Origin: Thermothielavioides terrestris NRRL 8126
Lineage: Eukaryota > Ascomycota > Sordariomycetes > Sordariales > Chaetomiaceae
NCBI RefSeq assembly: GCF_000226115.1
Contig: NC_016461.1
Coordinates: forward strand, 4,216,001-4,280,000
Length of the DNA stretch: 64,000 nucleotides
Reading direction: 5' to 3'
Positions within the stretch are counted from its first letter, which is position 1. Every line of letters begins with the position of its first letter. A program made the position numbers and the translations under genes. This document shows, piece after piece, positions 45,499 through 57,100 of this stretch. Below the pieces are notes generated by a model that was not told the origin of the DNA, searched no databases, and saw only the letters and a program-made list of their open reading frames with translations.

Positions 45499-46593
45499 AT
45501 GGCCACGACGGACGAGGAGAAGCACTTCAGCCTCCTTCGCTTCCTTTACCACCAGATCAGGTACAAGCCTTTCGCGGTGAAAGATGTCGACCTCTCGGGC
45601 AAGACTGCCATTGTTACGGGATCCAACACGGGCGTCGGCCTCGAGATCTCGCGGCAGCTGCTGGGCCTGGGCCTAAGCAGGCTTATCCTCGCCGTGCGCG
45701 ACCAGGAAAGGGGCAAGGCCGCCGCGGCCAAGCTTGCGCCCGCCGACCCGTCCGTGATCGAGGTGTGGCACCTCGACCTACGCGACTACGATTCCGTTGT
45801 GGCGTTCGCCGATCGGGCAAAATCGCTGGGCCGGCTTGATATCGCGGTGCTCAACGCAGGCATCTGCCCGGTTAAGCGCATTTTCAACGCGAAGACGGGC
45901 CACGACGAGACCATCCAGGTGAACTACCTGTCGACCGCCCTGCTGGCAATCCTCCTTCTGCCTATCGCCAAGGCATCCAGCGCCAGCCAGCCCGCGCCGA
46001 CGAGGATAACCTTCACCTCGTCCGAGTTCTCGGCCGTGGCAAGATTCAAACTCGGCAAAGAGACGCCAATCCTCGCGGCCCTCGACAAGCAAAAAGGCCG
46101 TGTCGATACGATCGACCGGATGTACGTCTCCAAGCTGCTCGGCCAGTTCTTTTTCCGGGAGCTCGCGAGGCGCGTGCCCGCCAGCGTCGCCGTCATCAAC
46201 GCCGCTTCGCCGGGCGCCATCCACGACTCCGAGTTTATGCGTGACCTGGACGGGACATTTGCCGGGGCCATCATGAGAGCGGGCCTGAGGCGGATTGGGA
46301 ACTCATCGGCGATTGGCGCGCGTATGGTAACCGACGCCGTTGTGAACCATGGGGAGGAGACGCACGGGCGGTTCTGGTCGTTTCAGAAGCCCGCACCGTA
46401 AGTGATTTTTGAACATCTGGTCTTCTCTATTACATTGCTAACAGCGATCTGACGTGGCTATGATTCTTGCAGGCTGGCGCCGGTTGTCTATACGGAGGAA
46501 GGAGACAAGATCTCGGCACAGCTGTGGCAGGAAACCATGGAGGAGTTGTCATTTGCGCACGTGGAGGACATCCTGAGGGATATCACTTCGTGA
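45499..46593 (+). CDS. Short-chain dehydrogenase/reductase-like protein lacking the catalytic tyrosine
   Basis: Two exons, 45499-46397 and 46473-46593 (339 aa), GT-AG intron phase 2. A Rossmann nucleotide motif TGSNTGVG is at residues 40-47, then LAVRDQERGKAAAAKL, LDLRDYDSV, LNAGI and the serine strand TRITFTSSEFS. The usual YxxxK active site should end at Lys212, but position 208 is methionine (DRMYVSKLL), so the catalytic tyrosine is missing; a Tyr at 209 is one position off. The family reduces or oxidises small molecules with NAD(P)H. This copy may be inactive, altered, or decaying like its neighbours. Confidence 0.85.
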
Positions 46594-46742
46594 AACAGCC
46601 CGAGATCCAACGGGCTATTGACTGGAATAAGAAATTCTGTGTTCTTATGACTGCGAGTACCCGGTCGGCTGATCAAACTTGCAAACTTAACACCATGAAC
46701 CACAGTTGGAAGCCTCATGCGCCTCGCCCGCCGCTAGCATTC

Positions 46743-47460
46743 TTAGTCGACCTTATCATCGCGCACGGCAAACCGTCTTTGGAACACGCTCGCTTCCATC
46801 TTTTGGCAGGCCAGGTCCCAGTCTGACGTCCACTTGCGGTAAAAGGGCTGGTAGCCCAGGAGCCCACTGCCAATCACTCTTCCCAGGACGACTCCGAGGA
46901 TGATGGAGACGGTCTGCCCAAAAGGGACCCACCACGGCAGTGACAGATAGGTTCCACTGGCGTCAAACATCTGTTTGTGCGGCATTCAGCCGAGGATTGA
47001 TTTGATATCGCCCGCAGGGAGAGAAGACTCACGCATAAGACCTGGATCAAGTCGATCCGCTTTCCGTTGGCGAGAACCTCGTCTTGGTGCTTGTACCAGT
47101 TCTCGAAGAAAGATAGGATTCAGCTGGAATACGTGGTCTGTCTTCTCGCCGCTTAGGAGAAACCTCACGGCGTCTGGTCAGGGTCCTGGCGTTCCAGCGG
47201 GATGAGGTAGGAGCGATGGTTGACTTAGGGCCTGATGGCGAACCGTCCGTCGGCAGGCGTGAGCACAAGCTCGCGTCCCTCGATCTCTAGCCCGAGCTTG
47301 CCCTCTAGGGACTCAATGCACTCCTCCTGCGTGTGGAAGTGAACTGGCGGCTTGCGCGAAAAGAACTCGGCGCCCATGACTAGATCGAGCGTCACTTCAA
47401 TGGCGAACGATCACTCGGGGTGCTGGAGTAGCCGCCCGGAAACGGCCTTCTTGAGACTGT
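46743..47460 (-). pseudogene. Cupin-fold gene, heavily disabled
   Basis: Read on the minus strand: LKKAVSGRLLQHPE, TGA (47413-47411), SFAIEVTLDLVMGAEFF, PPVHFHTQEECIESLEGKLG (cupin metal-site region), RELVLTPADGRFAIRP, TAA (47227-47225), VNHRSYLIPLERQDPDQT, a frameshift near 47190, FLLSGEKTDHVFQLNPI, a second frameshift near 47110, FFENWYKHQDEVLANGKR, an intron, and an exon from MFDASGTYLSLPWWVPFG to the stop at 46743. Relatives appear to have Trp at the TGA position (HPEWSFA), consistent with a G-to-A change. The last exon is hydrophobic. Four lesions make this a firm pseudogene. Confidence 0.78.
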
Positions 47461-47837
47461 TTTGCGCAGTTATCACTACTGGAATTGTTCACGAGCAACG
47501 TTATTTACCTCTAGCTAATCACAGGGGAACCTGAAGCCTACACTTCAACTCTGAAGTCCGAGGGACCGTATTGCACTGTTTTGGCGTCGGACTCGGGCAT
47601 TTTGCCTTGCGATTTTTCTGCGAGTTTCGCGCAGGACGAAGGTGAGAGCTCGGTTAAGGGGGTGACCGTCGTCTCCTTGGGGGCTGCCGTCTCAGGGCAA
47701 GAAAGACGGCCATGCCCTGCTTCCCTCCCGTCCGAAGTCACGCTGGTCTCTGAACAGCGGAAAAAAATGGCCGACGAGGGCTGCAAGGCTCACTCGGCCA
47801 ATGCCTTCGGTTCTCTCCCTTCCCTAAACCGACAAAA
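47461..47837. other. Intergenic, no gene recognised
   Basis: Possibly includes the lost first exon of the cupin relic; no coding content recognised. Confidence 0.4.
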
Positions 47838-49526
47838 TTAGCATTTCAGAGGCAGTTTCTGCCCACCAGGCACCAGTCTTTGGAAGACGCCATGCGGATC
47901 GTAGCGCCTGGCCACCTCCCACAGCCGCCGCACGTTTTCGGGGCCGTAGCTCGCAATCACTTCCTGCCTCGCGTTGGCGTCGTTCATGAACAAGTAGTCC
48001 AGCCTGGTACCCGAGCGCGCAGCCAGGGCGTCGATCTTGTCGCGGAGGGCGTGGACGGCTCCATCGACGACGCCGTCGTCGTCGGCGCTGGCCCACCCCG
48101 CCGACACGGACCACCACGTCTGCTCGACGGCCTCGAGGCCGAGCGCGTTGCCGCCGCGCCGCGCGCGGCCCGCGAGAACGGCGCTCGCGCTGATGGGCTG
48201 CACGGCCATGATCAGCGAGCCGGACGCCGCGCCCGCGACGGCCGACACCTCGGGCGCGGACGGCGCGAGCAGCGCGCTGATCTCGGCGTACAGGCTGGCA
48301 TTGGGCCGGAACGAAGTGTCGTACCAGGTCCAGCGGGGCAGCGTGGCCGGGGGGAACAGTTCCATCAGCTGGTGCAGGCTCATGACGCCGGTCTGCTCGG
48401 ACACGGGCGTCAAGCTGTAGAAGGGGGCGAAGGCGGCGGGCTTCTCGACCGGCTTCAGATAAACCAGGGTCAGGAGCAGCAGACCGTTGGTCGGGAGCAA
48501 GTTGATTATCAGGTTCGCCTCCGGGTCCTGGGGCGCCGTCTGGTACTCGTACAGCGCTTGCATCAGCGCCGCCATCTGATCGGCACCGAAGACGAGTAGA
48601 CCGCCCCATACCTGCGGTGCGGGAAACGTCTGGCTTGTGAAGCGCGTCAGGACGCCTTTTCCATAATCATGCAATTAGTCATTTAGAGTCTTAAAAACAA
48701 ACAGTTGCTAGTGGTGGATTTTCCTTACCAAAGTTGTTGCTTCCCCCTTTGAGCGCCCAAAACAGATCCGGGTGCGATATTTCGCTAGCTTCAACGATTT
48801 GTCCGTCGGCCAAGACCACCTAGCATGTGTTTGACTGGTTAACATGTCTTGTCTCTGGGTAAAATCTCGTCCACGGTAAGGGGAAAGGGGCTGATTGGCC
48901 GGTGGAACGGAAGGGAGGGTTACCTCGTAGCTGACGATGTTATCGCATGCCAGCCCATGGAGGTAGGAGAGGTAACTCAGCCCGCCTCCGAGCGTGAGTC
49001 CGCCAACGCCAACGGGCATGACACGGCCCCCGACGACGGTGACGTTGTGCTGGTCCAGGGCCGTATACACGGCGCCCCAGAGCGCGCCGGGGCCGATGTT
49101 CGCCAGCTGGCTATGGGGGTTGTATGTGACTTGATTGAGGCGGTGCATCGAGATCATCACGCCGGAGCCGTCAATGGTGGCGTCACCGCGGTTGGGCGAG
49201 TGGCCACCCGAGCGGATGGCGAAGGGCACCTCGGCCTTGACCAGCGTCTTGACCAGCAGGGAGACGTCGGCGGCGCAGGCCGGCGAGGCCACACACGCAG
49301 GTCGCTGCCAGACCGTCTGCGACCAGTTTTCATCGCTGAGCTGCTCGAACTGCTCCGTCTGGGAGGGCAGCGTCACGAGGTCGGGGCGGAGGGCGTGCAG
49401 CTCGAGACACGTCAAAGAAGCACGACGATGTGCTGCTTCCTGGACATCACGGGTACCGGTGCTGGCCATGATTTTGGTGGGAGATAGAAGCGTCCAGACA
49501 ACGGCAAAAAGAGCGATGACGACCAT
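47838..49526 (-). CDS. Secreted FAD-linked oxidase (BBE family), intact
   Basis: Three exons, 49526-48924, 48819-48729, 48655-47838 (503 aa), GT-AG introns in phases 0 and 1. The ATG at 49526 gives a signal-peptide-like start ([16 protein letters not shown]); an in-frame ATG upstream at 49637 is less likely. The FAD domain has [11 protein letters not shown] with His109 as the expected covalent flavin site, [14 protein letters not shown] without the second cysteine of bicovalent enzymes, and [19 protein letters not shown]. The C-terminal BBE motif [19 protein letters not shown] closes the protein. Such enzymes oxidise alcohols or close rings, often in secondary metabolism. The substrate is unknown. 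Confidence 0.88.
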
Positions 49527-50354
49527 GGTAAGAGAGAGAGAGGGAGAAAGAAAGAGCGAGAGTGAGAGAGAGATACACCAGCCCGTAACGATCCAGGTAC
49601 TTGGCGTGGCTCGCCGAACTTGTTCCCGTGTCTCCAACGGTCCTGAGCAAACTCAAACGCAGTGCAACCCACGGGTGAACATTATCCGCTTTTCAACTAA
49701 ATGGGCGGCATGCCTACTACCCTGACCTTTGCAGCACGCCCCCGGAAGACACAAGCGTGCGGTTGAGAATCAGCCAATGCCTCGGGGCCCGGCGTGACCG
49801 AAGGCCGATTGTGTACCGATAGGCGGGATGGTGTGAGGTTGGGGGCGGTGCTGCAGTCAAGTAGATTAATTGATAGCCTTGGTAGTCCCAACAGCAAGGT
49901 CGCTCAAACATCCGGCCCCTAAGCCAACACTTGCCGTGCTTCGCTTGCATCAACCCTGCGCAGTAATGGACGCTGCAGAGCACATGCTGTCTGCTCGCGG
50001 CACAGCAGGCGTGAGAGGTCCTTGGTCTGTCTGCTGTGTGTTCCCCCAGCTCAGAGCAAGTTTTTTAAAACCGTGCCGCATGTCACGGCGTGTGCGGCGT
50101 GGTTTTCCTTCTGCATATTCGTGGCACCCTTCCCGCCCCTCCTAACCCACCCCAACCTGTGTGTGGTGTCTGGCGTCTGGCGTCTGGAGTCTAGAGTCTG
50201 GTGTCTAGTGTTTGGAGTCTGCCAACCTCCCGCTGGTGATGGGAAGATTGAAAAGTGCCGCTGCATCCCGCAGTGGGTTAAACCATTTGCTGAGGAGACG
50301 CTTCTCGTGCTCCCCAAATCGTTGTGCTCTAGTTGCTTTCTATCTTCCACCACC
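49527..50354. other. Divergent intergenic region
   Basis: Between the oxidase gene (minus) and the rhodopsin-fold gene (plus). It has a CT/GA-rich microsatellite near 49530-49575 and a short TCTGG(C/A)GTCTGG-type repeat near 50165-50220. No gene recognised. Confidence 0.5.
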
Positions 50355-51701
50355 ATGTCATCCTCGTCCTCGGCTTTTCAGCTGCCCCCGGATGAAGACC
50401 ACAAGCACGCGCTGCAAGCGGTGTGGTGGGCGGAATTCTCCATCGCCACGGTGTTCATCTGTTTGCGATACTGGGCTCGCCTCCCAAGAGGAGCTGGGGA
50501 AGTGACGACCTGCTCATGACGGGCTCTTGGGTATTTGCTTTTCTCACTATCCTGCTTTTCCAGTCCGTCCCGGGTCATTGAAGACCTAACATTGTTGGCA
50601 ATCAGGCTTGTGTTTCCTGGCGGAGGCGGTGACGAGTAAGCGATCAGCACACATATTCAAGCCCCCCCTGTGTGCGAGTCATCGACGGAGTCATTGACCG
50701 CTTGCCCAGTCAATTATGTGGCCGAAACCGGTCGCACCCGTCACCTGCTCTATATAGCAGAGGCGGGCGGATTCCCGGCCGTCGACTCTGCCGTCATGTG
50801 GTACATTATCGTGCTCGACATCGGCATCTTCGTCACCGGCTTCGGCAAGATCGCCATCGGCCTCACCATCCTGCGCGTCCTCGGCACCACCTCGCAGTGG
50901 CAGCGCTGGACCATCTATGTCACCCTCTTCCTGACGGTGGCCACCTGCATTATTGACTTTTGCATCTCAACCTTCCGGTGCGGAAACCCCAGCAACACCT
51001 GGACGATCGAGTCGTGGCAGACCGCCACGTGCGTGAGCGTCGACACGCAGACAGACATCAACATCTTTGCCAACTCGGTCCAGTGCTTCGCCGACTTCGC
51101 CTTTAGCGTGCTGCCCATGGCGGTCGTGTGGCAGCTGCGCCTGCCCATGCGCAAGAAGCTGTTCCTCGTCATTGCGCTAGGCCTGACGCTCGTGACGGGC
51201 ACGGCGGCCATCATCAAGACCGTGTTCGCCGCCACGATGGACCAGGCAGACATCACCTACACCATCTTCCCGTCCCTGGTGTGGTTCTCGACCGAGTCGA
51301 TGCTGATCATCGTCTGCGGATCCGTGCCGAGCCTGTACCCGCTCTACGAGCGGCACGTCAAGCGGCTGCGCCAGGGCTACAGCTCGCAGAAGACCTCCAA
51401 GGCGTCGCGCACGTACGTCTACTCGGGCGGCCGGGAGGCCTCGCACGCGTCAAGCAAGAAGAGGCTGGCTCCTACCGCCGCAGCCGCCGCCGCCGACTGG
51501 TCGCTGGCCACGCTCGACAACTGGGAGGACACCGAGAGAGGACAGCCCAATTTGGAGATGGCGCGGCTGGCGGGCGGTCTCGTGCAGCAACCGGTCATGA
51601 TTGCATCTGCCCATGTGGCGAAGCCGCAGCTGCAAGGCATGCAGGATGCACAGGGGATCCAAATCGTTCAAGAAGTGCGTGTAAGCTCCCGTGAGCGGTG
51701 A
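50355..51701 (+). CDS. Fungal rhodopsin-fold (PTH11-like) integral membrane protein; 5' part has frame problems
   Basis: The conserved body runs in one frame from about 50711 to 51701 with TM segments at MWYIIVLDIGIFVTGFGKIA, IYVTLFLTVATCIIDF, CFADFAFSVLPMAVVW, LFLVIALGLTLVTGTAA and IFPSLVWFSTESMLIIVCGS, plus a cytoplasmic tail after LYPLYERHVKRL. The 5' part starts MSSSSSAFQLPPDED at 50355 and has the first TM (WAEFSIATVFICLRYWAR). The typical SDDLLMTGSW that should follow is in another frame, and a small exon (LCFLAEAVT) is again out of phase. The last intron (GTAAGC to CCCAG before 50711) fits. Either two frameshifts broke the gene or the 5' model is wrong. Confidence 0.62.
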
Positions 51702-52033
51702 GGAAGCCCGCTTTTCACGGGCTATGTGAAATATGTGCCGCGTATGTAGAGTATTGCAACACAGCCGTCCGTCTGAATCACCGCTGGGTAGAGCTGCCAG
51801 TCCTTGAGATGATCATTACCGTGACCTCGCTTGATCGTGGCGTCTCAGTGTTGGAACCACTGCGCGCACGCAGGCGAATGAAACTATGGCGATCTGAGCA
51901 CTCAACAGCGATGCGTTCAATGGTGACGTTGATCTGTGTATTGGAAGACTGTGGAAGAGAGGAGACAAGATACTGGGAAACTGACAGCCGTACTGTATTG
52001 GAGACTGCCAATCCAACGGCCCAACCGCCCAGA
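51702..52033. other. Intergenic between convergent genes
   Basis: Short stretch between the rhodopsin-fold gene and the CorA-like gene. Nothing recognised. Confidence 0.45.
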
Positions 52034-53993
52034 CTATGGCTCGTGTGCGTGGGATGCCTCAGCCGATGCCCTATGGACTGAAGCCCCTGGCGGCGGCAGC
52101 GGTGACAAGTGCGTTGGCGGACGAGACTCGCTGTCTTGATTGCGCCATGGACGCGACGAGATGATTCGACGGTAAACCTCTGCGGTCCAATCCGACAGAT
52201 TCTCCAGCTGCGCGTCAAGAAACCCACGAGCCTTCTTGATCAGAGTCCGTTTCTCAGCTTCGTTGGTTCCCAGAAACCAGGCAACAGCCATACAGATGAT
52301 GTACGTCAACAACGGAACTACGATGAATGTGGTCGTAAATCCAGATGGTATCGTTGGCTGGCCGCTACTTCCATCGCCGGCAGAGTTGGAGAAGAAGGGC
52401 AATGCCCAGAAGGCCTGCAGGTCGGGTCTTAGTTGAAAGCTTGTGACACGGAGCAGTATGAGATTCCGCAGGCAAACGTACAGCTAGGAACCCAATCGGC
52501 GTGTAGAGAACCGTTACGACAGTGAAGACGTAGATGGCACGGTTCAAGGCAATGCTCTTTCCGGCCTCGCGCAACGAAGTGGCGTTGAACAGCTAGGCAA
52601 GAAAGCGAACCGTTAGCATGGGCTTGCCGGCTGGAGGTGGGGTCGCGGCTGTGACTCGTACACCGTCCCGAAGGCTCTTGATTTCTTCGGATTTGCGGGA
52701 AATCGTGGCCTGGACGCGCTGGGCTCTGGCCTCGATTATTGCGGTGGCTGTGTCCCAGTTGTGTGCTGCATCTGCCAAGTCATCATCGGAGAACATGCCG
52801 CTAGGACAGACAAGACTGTTCCATCGCCGGCGCAGGTCGGACCAGTTTCGAATGGTGTCGTCAACCATGTTAGAAGCTCGACGCAACGTTTGCAGAGCGG
52901 CAAAGTACGTTCTCGACAAGTGGAAGGAGTCATCAAACATCAGGGCGTCAAGGGCCTTGTCGCGGAGCGTATATCCCAGCTGGCCAGGTCACGACACTGT
53001 CAGCGTACCTCACCATCCGGGGGCAGGGCATCTCCACATTGGAAGTAACGCAGGGCTTGTGACTGACCTGGAAGTCTGCAGCTCTGTCAATAGCGCGGAG
53101 GGCACGGAGCCACTCTTCTTCCCACCTCGCAAGAACCGCGAGGATCATCCGCATAAACTGGGTCAGGCCAGCACATCGTCCTGCAGGGCGCAACCCATCC
53201 GGACCATCCCCTTGAAGCACCCGCGCGTCGGGAAACACGCCGTTTCCGGCCTTGTCCACGAAGCCATATGCCAGATTCCGATCCATCGACATTAAAAACC
53301 GCATGGCGTCGTCAAGGAGCACAACGATGGAGTATGGCGCATCCTTCGTGTTCAGGATCGTGAGGGAAACTGAGGAGACGCGTTCAAGCAAGGGCACCGC
53401 AACATCGTGTTCACCCCGTATCATTGCCTGTTGTCGATGGAGAAGCACGCGGGGCTTCTCAAAATAAGCGTCCTGATCCCATGTTGCGTCCCTCAAACTG
53501 AGATGCCGGGTATGGTACTGCAGCGCCAGGTCAACAGGCTGGTGGTTAAACGAACGGTTGAGACCGAGCAAGACATGCTGCAAGGCGGAGAGTCGGCTAT
53601 CGGGATCCACAAAGGTTCGAACGAAGCGAGCTCCAGGGGAGAAAGAATGGTAGAGTCCGTCTCGGGCTCCGACTCCGTATTCGATACCAAGATCGGCTGT
53701 CTGGCAGTAGTTCACGACGAATGCAATGAGATCGAGGGACATGGCGAGCATATGACTGTCGGAATCGGCGAGGTCGTCGGCCACGACCCTGGAGTATTTG
53801 GTCAGCAACTGCAACTGAGAAAATAATCATGGGCGAAGAGCAAGATTAATCATTGAAAGGGGCTATACCAGATTCTACTGTGGCAAGGCAGTTCATTATC
53901 TAAGATCACGTCATGTCGAAGGCGTTTGCTTTTGAAGTCGACTACCCTGATCCACTGGTTCTCCTGGTTGACAGAATAGAACGTGTTGGAACC
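52034..53993 (-). pseudogene. CorA-like Mg2+ transporter-type membrane protein gene, 5' end cut by a copia retroelement
   Basis: Four 3' exons join cleanly: 53814-53068, 52979-52662, 52592-52482, 52414-52034. They encode a long helical cytosolic domain (FDDSFHLSRTYFAALQTLRR, SLRDGLFNATSLREA) and two C-terminal membrane segments (YVFTVVTVLYTPIGFLA and GFTTTFIVVPLLTYIICMAV), the layout of fungal CorA-like proteins. Exon 53814 starts with TTG right behind a TTTTCTCAG acceptor, so it is not the first exon. Coding-like sequence continues upstream (FYSVNQENQWIRVVDFKSKR) until the LTR at 53994. The 5' end is therefore missing from its place and the gene is probably dead, though the remaining exons carry no stops. 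Confidence 0.72.
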
Positions 53994-54193
53994 GCTACGC
54001 AGGCTCAGGAAGATGAAGCTATCACGATACAAGCAATGTACACAACTGGGATCAATCGTAGTGTTTAGGATAATGTATTGTAGGAGAGTTCTCCTAATTA
54101 GGAGCCCAGTCTTAGGCGGCAGTTGGGCAGCAAGCCGATAGATCCTAATCTCGGTAGGCCGGCCCGGTGCCCCGGGCCAGGCTAGTTCTAACA
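53994..54193 (-). repeat. 3' LTR of the copia element
   Basis: 200 bp, TG...CA on the minus strand (TGTTAGAAC ... GGTTCCAACA). On the minus strand it is directly preceded by a purine tract, AGGGGGGTG. It is less AT-biased than the interior. The five bases outside (GAACG at 53989-53993) would be the target duplication if the other end could be checked. Confidence 0.8.
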
Positions 54194-57100
54194 CACCCCC
54201 CTAGGTCGAGCCTCCGGCTCCGGCCTACCAAATCCAGTAATCTATAAAGCTATTCCCAACACTACGTCCTTCCTAATCTAGCAATTCTATAGTGTTGAGG
54301 TCCTTTTGCTATCGCCCTAATCTACCGAGCCTTGTACACCTACCCTTCTCAATCCTATATATTATACTATAAACTAGACCTTCTATTTGGCTAAAGCCTT
54401 CTTCTAGCCCTATATTTCTTCCTTCTACGCTACCTAGTAGGCGTAGATCTTGATAAAGGCCTAGATATCTATTAGATTAAGCATTTCTACGAACTTCCTA
54501 TAGGGCTCTAGTTCTAGCGCCTTCGTTAGGCCGTTAGCTAACATCTAGTTTAAGGGTATATAATCTATACTAACCCTCTTGTTCTAAGCTTCTTAGCGTA
54601 GCTAATAGTTATAAATGTCGATATATTTTAGCTTTGTCTATAGTATAAGTATCTTAGCGTCGATTAGCTAGATCGTCTATTTGTTATTGTATTAGATTAA
54701 TAGGATCTTATTATCTAGATAGATCTCTAGGGCCTTTAATAGGCGCTAAAAGAATATATCTTCTTTTACTACCTATATAAGTGCCAATAACTTGGCTTCT
54801 ATAATCGATATAGTTACTATATCCTATTTACTAGCTTACTAAGCGATTAGCTCTCTAAATAGGATAATAATATAACTTTATAAGCTTTTACGATTGATAC
54901 TATTGTTAGTAAAGCTAGTATCACTAGCTATAATTAGGATATCTCCTCCTCCTAGCTAGAGGGCCTAGAACCTCGTTCGATAAAGGTATTATAGTACTCG
55001 ATTAGCTATATAGTAGTGTTTAGGTCCTAGGTTCTAATTGAACTATATAAGCTTAGAGGCTATAAAGGCAATGTCTAGGCATATATTGACGATAGTATAT
55101 AGGATTGAGCCGATCTTCCTTTGATAGAGCCTAATAGAGCTATAGCTAGCAATATCGTTATATAGGAGTAATTCGCCTTTGGCTATTAGAGTCTCTAGCT
55201 CTCCTTCTTCCTAGGCTAACTTTACGATCTTTTCGATATATACCATCTAGCTAAGCTAGATTAAACACCTCTTATAGTTGCGATGAATCTCTATACCTAG
55301 GAACTATAGGAGGTTATCTCCTCCTATAAGTTCGTACTTTTCTCGTAGTTGGCTAATCACTTCGTTAGCTCGGTACTAATCCTTTTTATAGTAGACGAAG
55401 ACGATATTATCTATATAGAAGAAGATAATAATGCCTTTGTTTATTATAATATAAGGCTCTTATAGTATAGCTTAGAACCTTAGGTTCTTTAGAGTAGCTA
55501 TTAGCTTTCGTTACTAAAGGAGAAGAGACTTTTATAGGCTATAGAGTACCTTCTTTAGCTTTAGGATAGTTCTTAATTTACAATAGCTATATAGCATCTC
55601 TATATAAATGTCCTTATCGATCTTTATATTGACGAAGACGTTGACTATATCGAATTACTTTAGTTTTAAGTCGAACTTCGCTATAGTAGTAAACACTGTT
55701 CTAAAGGATTATATAGCGAGTATAGCTATATAGTTCTCCTTAGCGAACCTTTTCTTTTGTTGATCGCTATATACTATAAGCCTTACTTTATATTTAATAA
55801 GGTATCCGCTTTTATTGAACTTATAGACGTATACCTATATATAATCTAGGATCTATTTGCCCTAGACCTCTTTGTTATAGTAGCGAATCTCTTCCTAAGA
55901 GCCTATTACTTCGTAGCTTCGAAGATGATCGCGTTCCACTTTTAGGAATAGCTAGCCTAGTAGATAATCTTTAAGTTTAAAATGCTATCGAAGTATAGGC
56001 GAGAGTATCAACTAGTAGATAGATCTAAGCTTACCTTCTTACTATAGGCAATCGACTTCTTCTTAGGAGATCCTCTTAGCGTCGTTAACTTTCTTCTTAA
56101 TAGTACCAACTACCTTTTTAGCCTTCTTTTTACTCTTTTAGGCGAGCTCTTCTCTCTCTTCCTCTATATAGAGGACCCTCCTTAAGTACCTACGTTCAGC
56201 AGCTCTAGGGCCCAACGTTCCTACGTTGAAGGCGGCCTCCTATAGCTAGAACACTCCTTTAGAGGCTCTAGGCGAACGTAAGCCTAAGAAGGTAGCTACG
56301 ATTAGAGCGTTTAGCGAAGTAGACGGAGGAGTTGGATATTAGAACTCTAGGAAAATGCCTATAATATCGCCTTTTACTACAATAGTATCTAACACTTCTT
56401 TGATAGTAGCTAGGCTCTCTTCTAGTTCTTTAAAGGTTGTTAAAAGTGTATTAAACACCTCTATTATATCCTCTTCCTTAGCTATAGGCGTAAGATCACT
56501 GTTATTTGGCTAATCGGCATTATTAGCGTCTCTAGCATTAAGCTAGCGTTTTAGCTCTTCGAGGTCTATTTAAGGAATGTCTTGTACTATAAGTTTTAGA
56601 TCACTTAGGTATATCTACTTCTTATTAAAGATTATATTGTATATATATACTACTTGGTTGGTAGCTAGGTTCTAGATATAGTAGATATTCAAAGAATTAT
56701 ATTCTACAAGGTAGCTAATCCAAACTCTCAGTTAGAACCGTTTAAAGCGCCTTTCTTTCTTTTTAGCTATATCTATTATAGTATATACCTTACAACTATA
56801 GACCTTTAAATACCCTTGGTATAGCTTATACTCTAAGGCTCTTAGGCTATCTCTTTTAGCAAAGAAGGTATAAAAGTGATCTAGCGACGTTATCTACTCT
56901 ATTGTTAAGAATAGTGTCCTATTGTAGAGATATATCGTAGCCCTTATAACTTTTAGCTACAGTTGCCCTAGCAACTATATACCAATAGCCATCGTTCTAG
57001 CCTTCTCCTTAATTATACCCCCTAAGCGTTTAACGCCTCTGTTCTATATAGGCGTATTAGGCATTGAAGGCTCTATTCAAATGCCTTATCTCTCTACCTA

